A model generated the notes under the pieces. That model was not told the DNA's origin and did not search any database. It saw only the letters and a program-made list of their open reading frames with translations. A stretch of 64,000 bases of DNA from IOR16 sp963521065 (lineage in GTDB: Bacteria; Bacillota; Clostridia; Peptostreptococcales; Anaerovoracaceae), in the NCBI GenBank assembly GCA_963521065.1, contig CAUQTI010000013.1, positions 1-64,000 on the forward strand. The letters are read 5' to 3'. The translations under genes were made by a program, and so were the position numbers. This document shows, one piece after another, positions 14,783 to 22,721 of this stretch. Position 1 is the first letter of the stretch; every line of letters starts with the position of its first letter.

Positions 14783-15166
14783 ATGAGAAAACAGACACAG
14801 TATGCAATCCTATTTTTTATTGGGGCAATTGGTTATAGTACGTTGGAAATTGCCTTCCGTGGATATACACATTGGACGATGATTTTGACCGGAGGTCTGT
14901 GTTTTTGCTTCCTATATGAGATCAATGAGCGATTTCAAACCGTTGCACTGTGGAAGCGTTGCCTACTGGGAGCAAGTGTAATTACGGGAGTGGAATTTAT
15001 TGTCGGATGTATCGTAAATCTTTGGTTCGGTTGGGATGTTTGGGATTACTCTATGCTGCCTTTCCATGTGTTAGGTCAGATTTGTATTCTATTTTCCGCT
15101 CTATGGTTTTTTTTATGCGTGCCCATTTTTTTTATCAGCAGAAAGATAAAAAACAATTTTCACTGA
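14783..15166 (+). CDS. CmpB-type membrane protein (putative ABC transporter type IV family)
   Basis: A 127-residue protein with four hydrophobic helices. The 'G-Y-S-T-L-E-I-A-F-R-G' start and the 'W-D-Y-S-M-L-P-F-H-V-L-G-Q-I-C' pattern match the ABC_trans_CmpB family of clostridial membrane proteins. Despite the family name there is no ATPase nearby, and this member is among the shorter ones. GAAGGAGAG precedes the ATG. Its end overlaps the end of the convergent YczE-like gene by 7 bp. Function unknown. Confidence 0.65.
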   Translation: MRKQTQYAILFFIGAIGYSTLEIAFRGYTHWTMILTGGLCFCFLYEINERFQTVALWKRCLLGASVITGVEFIVGCIVNLWFGWDVWDYSMLPFHVLGQICILFSALWFFLCVPIFFISRKIKNNFH

Positions 15167-15843
15167 TTGTTTGAATCCGATTCCGGCGGCTCTGCTTCTT
15201 TTGCGGGCTTTAAATGGAATGTTTCTGACAAGTCCTCATGGACGATTTGTGTTGTCTCAAAAGAAAATAAATGAAAAACAATCTGGATGCAAAGGCCAAT
15301 TCCAAACGCCGTAAGCAATGTACCAATTCCCAGAGGACCCCCTAAAAGATAACCGACCGCAGCTGCGCAAAATTCAAGGATTCCGCGGCTGATACCGACG
15401 GGTAAGCCACTGTAGCGGCGAATTGAAACCATGAGGGAATCTCTGGGTCCGGCACCAAAACCGGAACCAATGTAAAAATAGCTGCCGAAGGCAATGATAA
15501 AAAGCCCTGCGATTAACAAAATTCCTTTTCCCCACAGGACCGAAATGGACGGGATCAATGAAGTGGCTAAAATCCAGTCCATAAATAATCCGATTAAGAG
15601 CATATTAAGAACCGTACCGATTCCGATTTTTTCCTTTAATAAAAAATCGGCGGCGACAATCACGATACTTACCAGTATCGTAGACTGGCCAATCGTAATC
15701 GGAAGAATATTTGTGAGGCCGGCTTGAAAGACTTCCCATGGGCCGTAGCCTAACCCGGCTCGCATAATAAAAACAGTTCCCAGAGCATAGAGAAAAAGTC
15801 CTAAAAGAAGCCGTAAAAGGCGCTTTATTTTTTCTGCATTCAT
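15160..15843 (-). CDS. YczE/YitT-like membrane protein
   Basis: A multi-span protein of about 227 residues with six hydrophobic segments. It has the repeated motif 'G-L-G-Y-G-P-W-E-V-F' and 'G-F-G-A-G-P-R-D-S-L-M' typical of the YczE/YyaS/YitT membrane family, and a hydrophilic C-terminal tail rich in Pro and Glu. I prefer ATG 15843 (GGGTG upstream); a GTG at 15852 is also possible. Function is unknown in the family. It is convergent with the CmpB-like gene. Confidence 0.7.
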   Translation of the reverse strand: MNAEKIKRLLRLLLGLFLYALGTVFIMRAGLGYGPWEVFQAGLTNILPITIGQSTILVSIVIVAADFLLKEKIGIGTVLNMLLIGLFMDWILATSLIPSISVLWGKGILLIAGLFIIAFGSYFYIGSGFGAGPRDSLMVSIRRYSGLPVGISRGILEFCAAAVGYLLGGPLGIGTLLTAFGIGLCIQIVFHLFSFETTQIVHEDLSETFHLKPAKEAEPPESDSNNQ

Positions 15844-16020
15844 AGTTTTCACCCAAAATTTTTATGCAATAATTAAGTGAGAAAACAATTTTGTTTTCTC
15901 TTGCGCATAGATATGCACTCAGTATAGCGGATGGAAAGTCAGAATACAAGAAATATTCTTATTCCATTACATAGAAAAAAAGAGCAGAAAAAAAAGTTTT
16001 CCTTTCAAGCAGGACACCGT

Positions 16021-17097
16021 CTAGCAGGATAAAATCGTTGCACCACCTAAAAGTATATCTTCTTGATAAAATACAGCGGCTTGGCCGGAAGTAATTGCAC
16101 GCTGTGGAGCATCAAACCGGATGTGAAGCGTATCCGAGTCCAGCCTTGTTATAGTTGCAGGCTGCTCCTGTTGATGGTAGCGGATGCGCACATTTGCACG
16201 AAATGGGGTACTTAAATCTACTGCGCTGATCAGATTTACCTCATTTGCTGTAAAGACTTCTGTATAAAGCGCCTCTTCCTCACAAAGCGTAATCGTATTA
16301 TCAGGGATAGATTTACTCTTAACGTATAGCGGGCGCGAAGCGGCAATGCCAAGCCCCTTGCGTTGGCCTGTAGTATAGCGGACGAGGCCCTTGTGTTCCC
16401 CTAGTACAGTACCATCTGTGCCGATAAAATGCCCTTTGGGGTATATTTTTTTGGTATAACGCTGCAGAAATTCAGCATACTTTCCATCTGGAACAAAGCA
16501 GATATCCTGGCTGTCATGCTTGCGTGCATTAAAAAACCCCTGCTCTTGTGCAATGGCACGCACTTCCGTTTTGTGAAGAGAACCCAGAGGGAAAAGTGTA
16601 TGCGCAAGCTGGCGCTGCGTCATGGCATAAAGCACATAGCTTTGATCCTTGCTTTGATCCACGGCTTTTTTCAAATGAAAACGGCCGGAAGGCGTGTCAG
16701 AAACGATTCGTGCATAATGCCCGGTTGCAATATAATCACAGCCCAAGTCCAAGGCACGCTGGAGCAGACGCTCAAATTTCAAATAGCGGTTACAGTCAAT
16801 ACAAGGATTTGGAGTCATTCCCTTTTCATAGGCCTGTACAAATTTTTCGATTACGCTGGACTCAAAATCATCAGTGAAATTAAATACATGATGTGGGATT
16901 CCGAGCTGGTGCGCTACACTTTTCGCATCCTCAATATCATCTAAGCTGCAGCAGGTGTTCGAACATTTCTGCTCTACCATTTCATTTTCATATAGTTTCA
17001 TCGTTACGCCGATGCATTCATAACCCTGCGCTTTCAATAAATAAGCGGTTACACTGGAGTCCACACCACCGCTCATCGCGATCAATACTCGTTTCAT
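16021..17097 (-). CDS. mnmA: tRNA-specific 2-thiouridylase
   Basis: A 358-residue enzyme that thiolates U34 of tRNA-Lys, -Glu and -Gln. The N-terminal PP-loop SGGVDSS (about 9-15) activates the uridine. The catalytic cysteines are Cys99 (NPCIDCN) and Cys200 (SQDICFV). The C-terminal barrels follow. ATG 17097 is used: AAAGGAATCCCT precedes it, and the start overlaps the stop of the cysteine desulfurase gene (ATGA). Upstream extension to 17139 is not supported. Coupling to the desulfurase gives the sulfur donor for the reaction directly. Confidence 0.96.
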   Translation of the reverse strand: MKRVLIAMSGGVDSSVTAYLLKAQGYECIGVTMKLYENEMVEQKCSNTCCSLDDIEDAKSVAHQLGIPHHVFNFTDDFESSVIEKFVQAYEKGMTPNPCIDCNRYLKFERLLQRALDLGCDYIATGHYARIVSDTPSGRFHLKKAVDQSKDQSYVLYAMTQRQLAHTLFPLGSLHKTEVRAIAQEQGFFNARKHDSQDICFVPDGKYAEFLQRYTKKIYPKGHFIGTDGTVLGEHKGLVRYTTGQRKGLGIAASRPLYVKSKSIPDNTITLCEEEALYTEVFTANEVNLISAVDLSTPFRANVRIRYHQQEQPATITRLDSDTLHIRFDAPQRAITSGQAAVFYQEDILLGGATILSC

Positions 17098-18239
17098 AGG
17101 GATTCCTTTCTTAATTTTTCGACGGTGGTTTTTACACAATGAGCTACGGTAGCCACCTGATCGAGTGTATTTTCACGTCCGAGGGAAAAACGGACCGAAG
17201 TTTTTAAAAGATACTCCGGTAAGCGGATTGCTCGGAGAACGTGACTTGGTTCTAAAGCACCGGATGAACAAGCGGAGCCTGCGGAAATACAGATGCCCTC
17301 TTTGGCTAAAAGAAGAAGTAAAGTTTCGTTTTCTATCCCTTCAAAACAAACATTTAAAATTCCAGGGACACAGTGCGATGAAGCACCGATGAAAAATGTG
17401 TTTGGAATTTCTTTTAAGCCGGAAGCAAGGGCAGATTTTAAAGTAGCAAGATAAGCCGTGGCTTCCTGCATTTGAGAAATCGCTTCTTCGAAGGCCTTTG
17501 CCATCCCTACAATTGCAGGAACATTTTCCGTTCCCGCACGGCTTCCTCGTTCCTGCCCCCCGCCGTGAATAAGAGAAACGGGTGCAATGCCGTTTCGGAT
17601 ATAAAGAAGGGCAGCTCCTTTTGGCCCATGAAATTTATGTGCCGAAATAGATAGTAGGTCAATGTTCATTTCTTGAACAGAAAGCGGCAGGTTTCCGGCA
17701 GCTTGAACCGCATCAGTATGAAATAGAATGCCCCGGCTGCGGCACAAAGCACCGATTTCGGTCAATGGTTGTATGGTACCAATTTCATTGTTTACTGCCA
17801 TAATGCTGACAAGTGCCGTGTCTTCTCGAAACGCGCCTTCGACTTGGCTTGAAAGAAGAGTGCCGTTTGCTGCAATCGGAAGACGAGTGACAGAAAAGCC
17901 TTGTGTTTCCAAATGTTCCAATGTACGAAGCACTGCCGGATGTTCAAAAGAAGAGGTGATGATATGCTGCTTTTTTTGGTTTTTCCCCCAGGCGGCAGCC
18001 GATAAAAGCGCTTGATTATCGGATTCACTGCCGGTTGCCGTAAAATAAAGTTCACGAGGAGAGCATCCAAGCAGCGCTGCCATAGAGATTCGGGCCGAGT
18101 AAACTGCACGGGCAGCTACGGCACCGGAATCGTGTAAACTGGAGGGGTTTCCATACAGCTCGTTCATATAAGGGAGCATCGCATTTAAAGCGGAATCGCT
18201 CAGCTTTGTTGTTGCGGCATGATCCATATAAATTTGCAT
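17094..18239 (-). CDS. Cysteine desulfurase (NifS/IscS family)
   Basis: A 381-residue PLP enzyme that turns cysteine into alanine and a protein-bound persulfide. Lys202 (SAHKFHGPKG) binds PLP and Cys324 (SAGSACSSG) carries the persulfide. His101, Asp176 and Gln179 match the usual cofactor contacts. The start at 18239 (MQIYMDHAATT) is preceded by GGAAGGGA; the longer frame to 18305 runs through a palindrome. The Cys324 loop is short, as in class II/IscS-like mixed members of Gram-positives. With mnmA directly downstream and no iscU, it is likely dedicated to tRNA thiolation. Confidence 0.93.
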   Translation of the reverse strand: MQIYMDHAATTKLSDSALNAMLPYMNELYGNPSSLHDSGAVAARAVYSARISMAALLGCSPRELYFTATGSESDNQALLSAAAWGKNQKKQHIITSSFEHPAVLRTLEHLETQGFSVTRLPIAANGTLLSSQVEGAFREDTALVSIMAVNNEIGTIQPLTEIGALCRSRGILFHTDAVQAAGNLPLSVQEMNIDLLSISAHKFHGPKGAALLYIRNGIAPVSLIHGGGQERGSRAGTENVPAIVGMAKAFEEAISQMQEATAYLATLKSALASGLKEIPNTFFIGASSHCVPGILNVCFEGIENETLLLLLAKEGICISAGSACSSGALEPSHVLRAIRLPEYLLKTSVRFSLGRENTLDQVATVAHCVKTTVEKLRKESL

Positions 18240-18274
18240 GAGAAGAGTTCCCTTCCTTTCTATAAAAGCGCACA

Positions 18275-18301
18275 AGCTGTATTTGAAATTCAAATACAGC
18301 T
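18275..18301 (-). promoter_or_regulatory. Intercistronic hairpin
   Basis: A perfect 11-bp inverted repeat (AGCTGTATTTG, 5-nt loop, CAAATACAGCT) lies between the solute-binding-protein and desulfurase genes. It has no T tract on the minus strand, so it more likely protects the 3' end of the transporter part or tunes expression of the two halves of the operon than terminates. Confidence 0.5.
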
Positions 18302-18333
18302 GCAAAATACATGTGCTTATTTTATTTAGTCAA

Positions 18334-19209
18334 TTAGTCGATGATGCCGCCTTCTACCACAAGAGAGTCTGCGTTGGCTGCACTGCCGTAAACTGGAGCA
18401 AGCGTTTCTTCGTAGTTTTTGTGGAAGAAATTTTCTTCTCCTAATGCCTTGATTTCCTCATTCAGCCACTCAAGAAGCGTGCTATTTCCTTTTTGAACTG
18501 CTGGTGCAATCGTATCGATATCACCGAGGGATTCGATGCCTACCGTATAGCCGCCGGTATTGATGGCCCAAGCGAGCACTTCTGTATTGTCCGTGGAGAA
18601 CGCATCACCGCGTCCGTCTAATAATGCATTGTATGCGTCTGCATATTGATCATATTTTTGAAGCGTTACCTCCGGATGATTTTTTTCAAAATACGTTTCG
18701 GCGGTGGTTCCTTTGCAAACAATCAGTGTTTTTCCTTTTAATTCGTTTACGTCACGAATTACCGCATTATCCGGTGAGACGACGCCGAGAGCTACCTTCA
18801 TATAAGGAAGCGCAAAATCTACCTGTGCGGCACGTTCTTCTGTGACTGTGAAATTTGCTAAAACGATATCGACTTTTCCAGTTTGCACATACTCAACGCG
18901 GCTTGCAGGCTCCAATGAGACATACTCCACATCTACATCAAGGTCTTTTGCAATTCGCTCTGCAAAATAAACGTCATATCCTTGATAATCTCCATTTTCG
19001 TCCACATAACCAAATGGGGCTTTGTCGCTGAATACACCAATCGTAATTTTTCCGCTGTCTTTTATTTCCTCTAAAGTACGCGCGGTTTGGCTATTTGGGG
19101 TATCTTTTTTCGTTTCCTCATCCGGAGATTTTGTGCCGCAGCCGCTGAACAGGGCACTGACAAGCAGGATCATCAGAGTGAGGGTTAAAAATAATTTTTG
19201 TCGTTTCAT
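18334..19209 (-). CDS. Amino-acid ABC transporter substrate-binding lipoprotein (probably cystine/cysteine)
   Basis: A 291-residue family-3 solute-binding protein. The lipobox LFSGC (Cys near residue 24) anchors it to the outer face of the membrane. The mature part has the start 'I-G-V-F-S-D-K-A-P-F-G-Y-V-D-E-N-G-D-Y-Q-G-Y-D', the 'G-K-V-D-I-V-L-A-N-F-T-V-T-E-E-R' ligand loop with the conserved Arg, and the hinge 'K-G-T-T-A-E'. The general family (glutamate/cystine/polar amino acids) is certain. Cystine or cysteine is inferred from the downstream desulfurase and mnmA. Confidence 0.9.
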   Translation of the reverse strand: MKRQKLFLTLTLMILLVSALFSGCGTKSPDEETKKDTPNSQTARTLEEIKDSGKITIGVFSDKAPFGYVDENGDYQGYDVYFAERIAKDLDVDVEYVSLEPASRVEYVQTGKVDIVLANFTVTEERAAQVDFALPYMKVALGVVSPDNAVIRDVNELKGKTLIVCKGTTAETYFEKNHPEVTLQKYDQYADAYNALLDGRGDAFSTDNTEVLAWAINTGGYTVGIESLGDIDTIAPAVQKGNSTLLEWLNEEIKALGEENFFHKNYEETLAPVYGSAANADSLVVEGGIID

Positions 19210-19227
19210 AATAATACCTTCTTTCTT

Positions 19228-19995
19228 TTATTCTACAATAAGGGATTTCGATTCACGTTTTTTATAAGAAAAGGTTTTTAAAAAATCTTTTGCTCTCGGT
19301 GTTTCAGGAGCGGTGAAAAAAAGCTCAGGCGTAGAATCCTCTACAATCTGTCCCTTGTCAATAAATAGGATTCGGTCAGCAATCGCACGGGCAAACTGCA
19401 TTTCATGTGTGACAATGAGCATGGTAATCCCTCGATTCGCTAACTCTAAAATAACGTCTAATACCTCATGGACCATTTCAGGATCCAGTGCGGCAGTTAC
19501 CTCATCAAAAAGCATAATCTCAGGATGCATACACAGAGCACGAACAATTGCAGCACGTTGCTTTTGTCCACCTGAAAGTTGGCGGGGAAATGCGTCTTTT
19601 TTGTCAGCAAGGCCGACTCTTTTCAGCCATTCCAGGGCTTCCTGTTCGGCTTCTTTCTTAGCGCGTTTTTGTACTTTTATAGGTGCAAGTGTAATGTTAT
19701 CCAAAATCGTCATATGAGGGAACAAATCATAGCTTTGAAAAACCATGCCTATTTTTTGCCGCATTTCATTGTTTTTTTTATTTTGCCAAAGCAGAGGGGC
19801 ACCTTCCAATTCGATTTCTCCCCCATCTGTTGTTTCCAATCCGTTGATACAACGCAGCAGTGTGCTTTTACCACAGCCGGAGGGGCCGACAATCACTACG
19901 ACTTCGCCCTGTTTGACAGAAAAATTTAAACCATTTAAAACAACATTATCCTGATACCGCTTTACTAAATCTTTAATTCGAAGCTGTTCTTTCAT
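19228..19995 (-). CDS. Amino-acid ABC transporter ATP-binding protein
   Basis: A 255-residue GlnQ-type ATPase. Walker A GPSGCGKST (about 39-47), Q-loop 'M-V-F-Q-S-Y-D-L-F-P-H', signature LSGGQKQR (about 140) and Walker B 'I-M-L-F-D-E-V-T-A-A-L-D' with the H-loop 'T-H-E-M' are all present. It powers the two permease subunits encoded just upstream. Ribosome site GGAGG lies upstream of ATG 19995. The substrate is as for the binding protein. Confidence 0.95.
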   Translation of the reverse strand: MKEQLRIKDLVKRYQDNVVLNGLNFSVKQGEVVVIVGPSGCGKSTLLRCINGLETTDGGEIELEGAPLLWQNKKNNEMRQKIGMVFQSYDLFPHMTILDNITLAPIKVQKRAKKEAEQEALEWLKRVGLADKKDAFPRQLSGGQKQRAAIVRALCMHPEIMLFDEVTAALDPEMVHEVLDVILELANRGITMLIVTHEMQFARAIADRILFIDKGQIVEDSTPELFFTAPETPRAKDFLKTFSYKKRESKSLIVE

Positions 19996-20004
19996 GTGAT
20001 TTCA

Positions 20005-20679
20005 TCACCTCCATTTCTTTTCCAGATGTATGGCCAAAAGAGAGATGGGCCAGCATGTGAAAAAATATAAGAAAAAGATAACACCGTAAATCCATAAGGC
20101 GCCGCTTGGAAATTCAAAGCGGTTTGCATCTATAATTTGCTGCCCTACCTTCAAAACCTCAACAATGCCGATTAATACGACCAAGCTGGTTGTTTTTATC
20201 ATCCGTGTCGTCAGGTTGATCGCCGGAGGAAGCAGACGACGCAGCGTTTGCGGAAGGATAACGTGCAGGTAAGACTGTGCTCGTGTCAATCCCAAAGCGG
20301 TAGCGCTGTCATATTGATGCTTTGGAATACTGGACAAGGCACCGCGTACCAAATCTCCCATTTCTGCAGTTCCCCATAGGGTAAAAACAAGGATGGAGCT
20401 GAACTCCGCAGATAGATTCCATCCAAATGCCCTGGTGAGTCCAAAATATACAAGGAAAAGCAGTACAAGCTGCGGCATAATGCGTATAAAATCAAGGTAA
20501 ATGCGAGATATCGTGCGGAAAATCCAATGCTTCTGGCGCATAAACAACCCGAATAAAATCCCGAAAAATACCGACAGTACAACGGAAATCAAACTGATGC
20601 GAAGTGTAACCCAAAGTCCCTCTAAGAGCCTTGAAAAATTAGCACCTCTGAATAGAAGCTCAATCGCCAAATCCTGCAT
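20005..20679 (-). CDS. Amino-acid ABC transporter permease (second)
   Basis: A 224-residue HisM/GlnP-type permease with about five membrane helices and the EAA-like loop 'G-A-L-S-S-I-P-K-H-Q-Y-D-S-A-T-A-L-G-L' that docks to the ATPase. It overlaps the previous permease gene by 20 bp and the ATPase gene follows 9 nt later, so translation is coupled. It probably forms a heterodimer with the other permease. Confidence 0.93.
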   Translation of the reverse strand: MQDLAIELLFRGANFSRLLEGLWVTLRISLISVVLSVFFGILFGLFMRQKHWIFRTISRIYLDFIRIMPQLVLLFLVYFGLTRAFGWNLSAEFSSILVFTLWGTAEMGDLVRGALSSIPKHQYDSATALGLTRAQSYLHVILPQTLRRLLPPAINLTTRMIKTTSLVVLIGIVEVLKVGQQIIDANRFEFPSGALWIYGVIFFLYFFTCWPISLLAIHLEKKWR

Positions 20680-21328
20680 AACGTAGCCTCCTTTCCAAAA
20701 AAGATGCCAAGATAGAAATCGGAAGAAGAAGGATTAAGTAAGACGTTACCAGTAAGAATAAAGCTTCCCCAGTTTGATAATACAGCCCGATTAGATCCTT
20801 GGTCACATACATCAGATCTGCAAGTGCAATGGCACTGACAACAGATGTTTCCTTGATAAGGAAAATAACGTTTGCACATAAGCCGGGAACGGAGACGGTC
20901 ATCGCCTGCGGAAAAAGGACGTAGCGCATAATCTGCAGGCGGTTCATCCCGAGGCTGAGGGCAGATTCCAGCTGTACTTTATCAATGGATTCAAGGCCGC
21001 TGCGAAAGACTTCTGCCATATAGCTTCCGCCTAAAAAAGCCAGACCAATGATGGCACAATTTTCAGAGCTAATACGAAGTCCCAATTTAGGTAAGCCGAA
21101 ATAAAGAAAAAACAGCTGTACCAGTAAGGGGGTGTTACGGCTCAGTTCAATGTAAAAGGAAATAATGACTTGGAGAACCGGTATCCGCTCGTATTTTACA
21201 AGGCTGCAAAAAATTCCTATCAAAAAGGAGAAAAGAATGCCCCAAAAAGCAATTTGTATCGTAAGTCCTGCGGCATGCACATAAAGCGGCGCATGTTGTG
21301 AAATAAAGCTCCAATCCAATTTAGGCAT
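20660..21328 (-). CDS. Amino-acid ABC transporter permease (first)
   Basis: A 222-residue HisM/GlnP-type permease. It has about five helices, 'E-L-S-R-N-T-P-L-L-V-Q-L-F-F' and the EAA loop 'R-S-G-L-E-S-I-D-K-V-Q-L-E-S-A-L-S-L-G-M'. It is the first gene of the operon that continues with the second permease, ATPase, binding protein, cysteine desulfurase and mnmA. An AGGAGG site precedes ATG 21328, and a promoter lies about 70 nt upstream. Confidence 0.93.
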   Translation of the reverse strand: MPKLDWSFISQHAPLYVHAAGLTIQIAFWGILFSFLIGIFCSLVKYERIPVLQVIISFYIELSRNTPLLVQLFFLYFGLPKLGLRISSENCAIIGLAFLGGSYMAEVFRSGLESIDKVQLESALSLGMNRLQIMRYVLFPQAMTVSVPGLCANVIFLIKETSVVSAIALADLMYVTKDLIGLYYQTGEALFLLVTSYLILLLPISILASFLERRLRYAGFGD

Positions 21329-21393
21329 ACCTCCTGTATCAAATAATTATTCATAAATTTTATAATGTATATATAAATAGTATGATATAAAAA

Positions 21394-21431
21394 ATAATAA
21401 CCTACTTAGTCGATAAAGTCAATAGGTTATT
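21394..21431 (-). promoter_or_regulatory. Promoter with palindromic operator for the transporter-nifS-mnmA operon
   Basis: On the minus strand TTGACT (21422-21417), a 17-nt spacer and TATTAT (21399-21394) give a standard promoter. The inverted repeat AATAACCTA (21396-21404) and TAGGTTATT (21423-21431) spans exactly from -35 to -10, so a bound dimer would block RNA polymerase. The ACCTA/TAGGT half-sites recall Rrf2-family (CymR/IscR-type) operators, which fits a cysteine/sulfur operon. The regulator itself is not in the window. Confidence 0.6.
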
Positions 21432-21530
21432 TGAATTGAGGCTTGCTCCTATTTAAAAAAAACATCATAAAAATGCTTCATTAAAAAATTTTTTCTTTCA
21501 ATGAAATGAGAGTAAGAGATCGAGAATAAA

Positions 21531-21545
21531 ACCTAAATAATAGGT
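21531..21545. promoter_or_regulatory. Second ACCTA palindrome
   Basis: ACCTAAATAATAGGT is a perfect 5-5-5 inverted repeat with the same half-sites as the operator at 21396-21431, about 100 bp upstream of it. It could be a second binding site allowing a DNA loop. Confidence 0.35.
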
Positions 21546-21549
21546 GGAG

Positions 21550-21588
21550 AAAAGACTCTCCGAAAAAGCTTCTTTGGAGAGGTCTTTT
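21550..21588 (-). terminator. Hairpin after the 23-residue ORF
   Basis: AAAAGACTCTCC (21550-21561) pairs with GGAGAGGTCTTTT (21576-21588, one bulge). The U tract on the minus strand is short, so it is a moderate terminator. Confidence 0.5.
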
Positions 21589-21604
21589 AGAAGTGCAGTA
21601 CGCT

Positions 21605-21676
21605 TTACAAAGAAATCTGATAAATTCTTGAACTTTCTCCCCAAGGATGATACCCTTGCATTGAAACAATATTCAT
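21605..21676 (-). CDS. Possible 23-residue peptide
   Basis: ATG 21676 follows AAAAGGAGACGAC, an excellent ribosome site, and opens a 23-codon frame that begins MNIVSMQGYHPWG and stops at 21605. A hairpin (21550-21588) follows it by 17 nt. It is too short for database-style support. It may be a small gene or an upstream leader; its codons show no cysteine or other run that would suggest attenuation. Confidence 0.35.
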   Translation of the reverse strand: MNIVSMQGYHPWGESSRIYQISL

Positions 21677-21769
21677 GTCGTCTCCTTTTAAAGTTCAATC
21701 TATTTTTGATTTAAATCACTTGTACTTGAGTGTAGGCTGTAGTTATTATTTCGACGAGATGACGAGATG

Positions 21770-21816
21770 TAAAAAAATGAGCTGAGGCAGATATGATTTC
21801 ATATCTGCCTCAGCTC
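21770..21816 (-). terminator. Terminator of the tRNA-Arg gene
   Basis: An 18-bp perfect stem (GAGCTGAGGCAGATATGA and its complement, 21778-21815) is followed on the minus strand by a seven-T tract (21771-21777). It lies 8 nt after the CCA end of the tRNA. Confidence 0.85.
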
Positions 21817-21822
21817 ATTTCG

Positions 21823-21897
21823 TGGTATCCCCGAGTGGAATCGAACCACCGCACATGCTTTAGGAGAGCACTGCTCTATCCACTGAGCTACGGAGAC
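21823..21897 (-). tRNA. tRNA-Arg (anticodon CCT)
   Basis: A 75-nt cloverleaf on the minus strand. The acceptor stem is GTCTCCG with CGGGGAT (two wobbles) and the D arm GCTC...GAGC. The anticodon stem is GTGCT/AGCAT with loop CTCCTAA, giving anticodon CCT for AGG arginine codons. The T arm reads GGTGG-TTCGATT-CCACT. Discriminator A and an encoded CCA end follow. It is a single gene with its own terminator. Confidence 0.93.
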
Positions 21898-22000
21898 ACA
21901 TCTAACCGCTTTCCTATTATAATCCGAATTATGAGTGAAGGCAACCGTTTCCCTTAATTTCCTTTTCCTTTTATGTAAAATATTCGCATAGTGTCACGCC

Positions 22001-22630
22001 CTAAAAAAGATGGAATATCGAGAATAAAGGATTGCTGTCATATAAATTTTTGGCGAAACGGGAAGCATCCAGCCCGTTTTGTAAAAATTCGCTGGACGTC
22101 AGATTCATAACTGGAATCAGAAGCGCCAAAAGAACCAAAACGATAAGGATTCCCTTTAACCCTCCGAAGGCTGCACCAAAGACACCATCAAAAAAACCAG
22201 TCAATCCATCGTTGGAACGCTTACTAAAAAGAGAAGTTAAAACTAAAAAAATCAGTTTAATTCCAATCGCAACAATCAAAAAGCTGATGATACCAAATAA
22301 TATGTCGGCAAGGCCGCTGGCCAAAGATTCTGCGAGCGTATTTGTAGCGGTATTTACTGCTTCCTTCAGGACGTCAGGGATTCCTTCCAAAGCTTGATTT
22401 GTCGCATTTGTATTTTCAGCCGAGATACGCTGAGAAAGCGTTGTGTTTATGGTTGTGTAAAATCCAGTTTTTTCTTTTAAGAATACCGATATTTTTGGAT
22501 AGCAGACGAAGGACAAAACAACCGATAGAATCCACCCGGCTGTATGAAGAAAAGTATTCATAAAACCCCGGATATATCCCAATATAAAAGAAACGAAAAT
22601 AATGACGCCAATGGCAATGTCCATCCACAT
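22001..22630 (-). CDS. CvpA family membrane protein
   Basis: A 209-residue protein with four hydrophobic helices (about 5-25, 30-50, 107-135 and 155-180). It has the CvpA start 'D-I-A-I-G-V-I-I-F-V-S-F-I-L-G-Y-I-R-G-F' and the 'G-F-F-D-G-V-F-G-A-A-F-G-G-L-K-G' motif. The family is named for colicin V production; in Firmicutes the role is poorly known. Between the helices a soluble Thr/Asn-rich loop is present. It stands alone between the tRNA and a divergent hypothetical gene. Confidence 0.85.
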   Translation of the reverse strand: MWMDIAIGVIIFVSFILGYIRGFMNTFLHTAGWILSVVLSFVCYPKISVFLKEKTGFYTTINTTLSQRISAENTNATNQALEGIPDVLKEAVNTATNTLAESLASGLADILFGIISFLIVAIGIKLIFLVLTSLFSKRSNDGLTGFFDGVFGAAFGGLKGILIVLVLLALLIPVMNLTSSEFLQNGLDASRFAKNLYDSNPLFSIFHLF

Positions 22631-22721
22631 GGTCTAACCCCCCCTATTTTTGCATATATCTTATATTACCAATTTGTACGATAAAATACAAGAAACTCCG
22701 AAAGGAATGGGGGAGAATACT

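Noticed and set aside
21498..21698. 66-codon minus-strand ORF overlapping the 23-codon frame
   Set aside because: Its start codon lies within the ribosome-site region of the shorter frame and has no site of its own; it also reads through the hairpin.
21394..21780. SAM (S-box) or T-box riboswitch upstream of the cystine-type transporter operon
   Set aside because: No conserved S-box or T-box sequence elements were found; the promoter with operator lies downstream of the hairpin.
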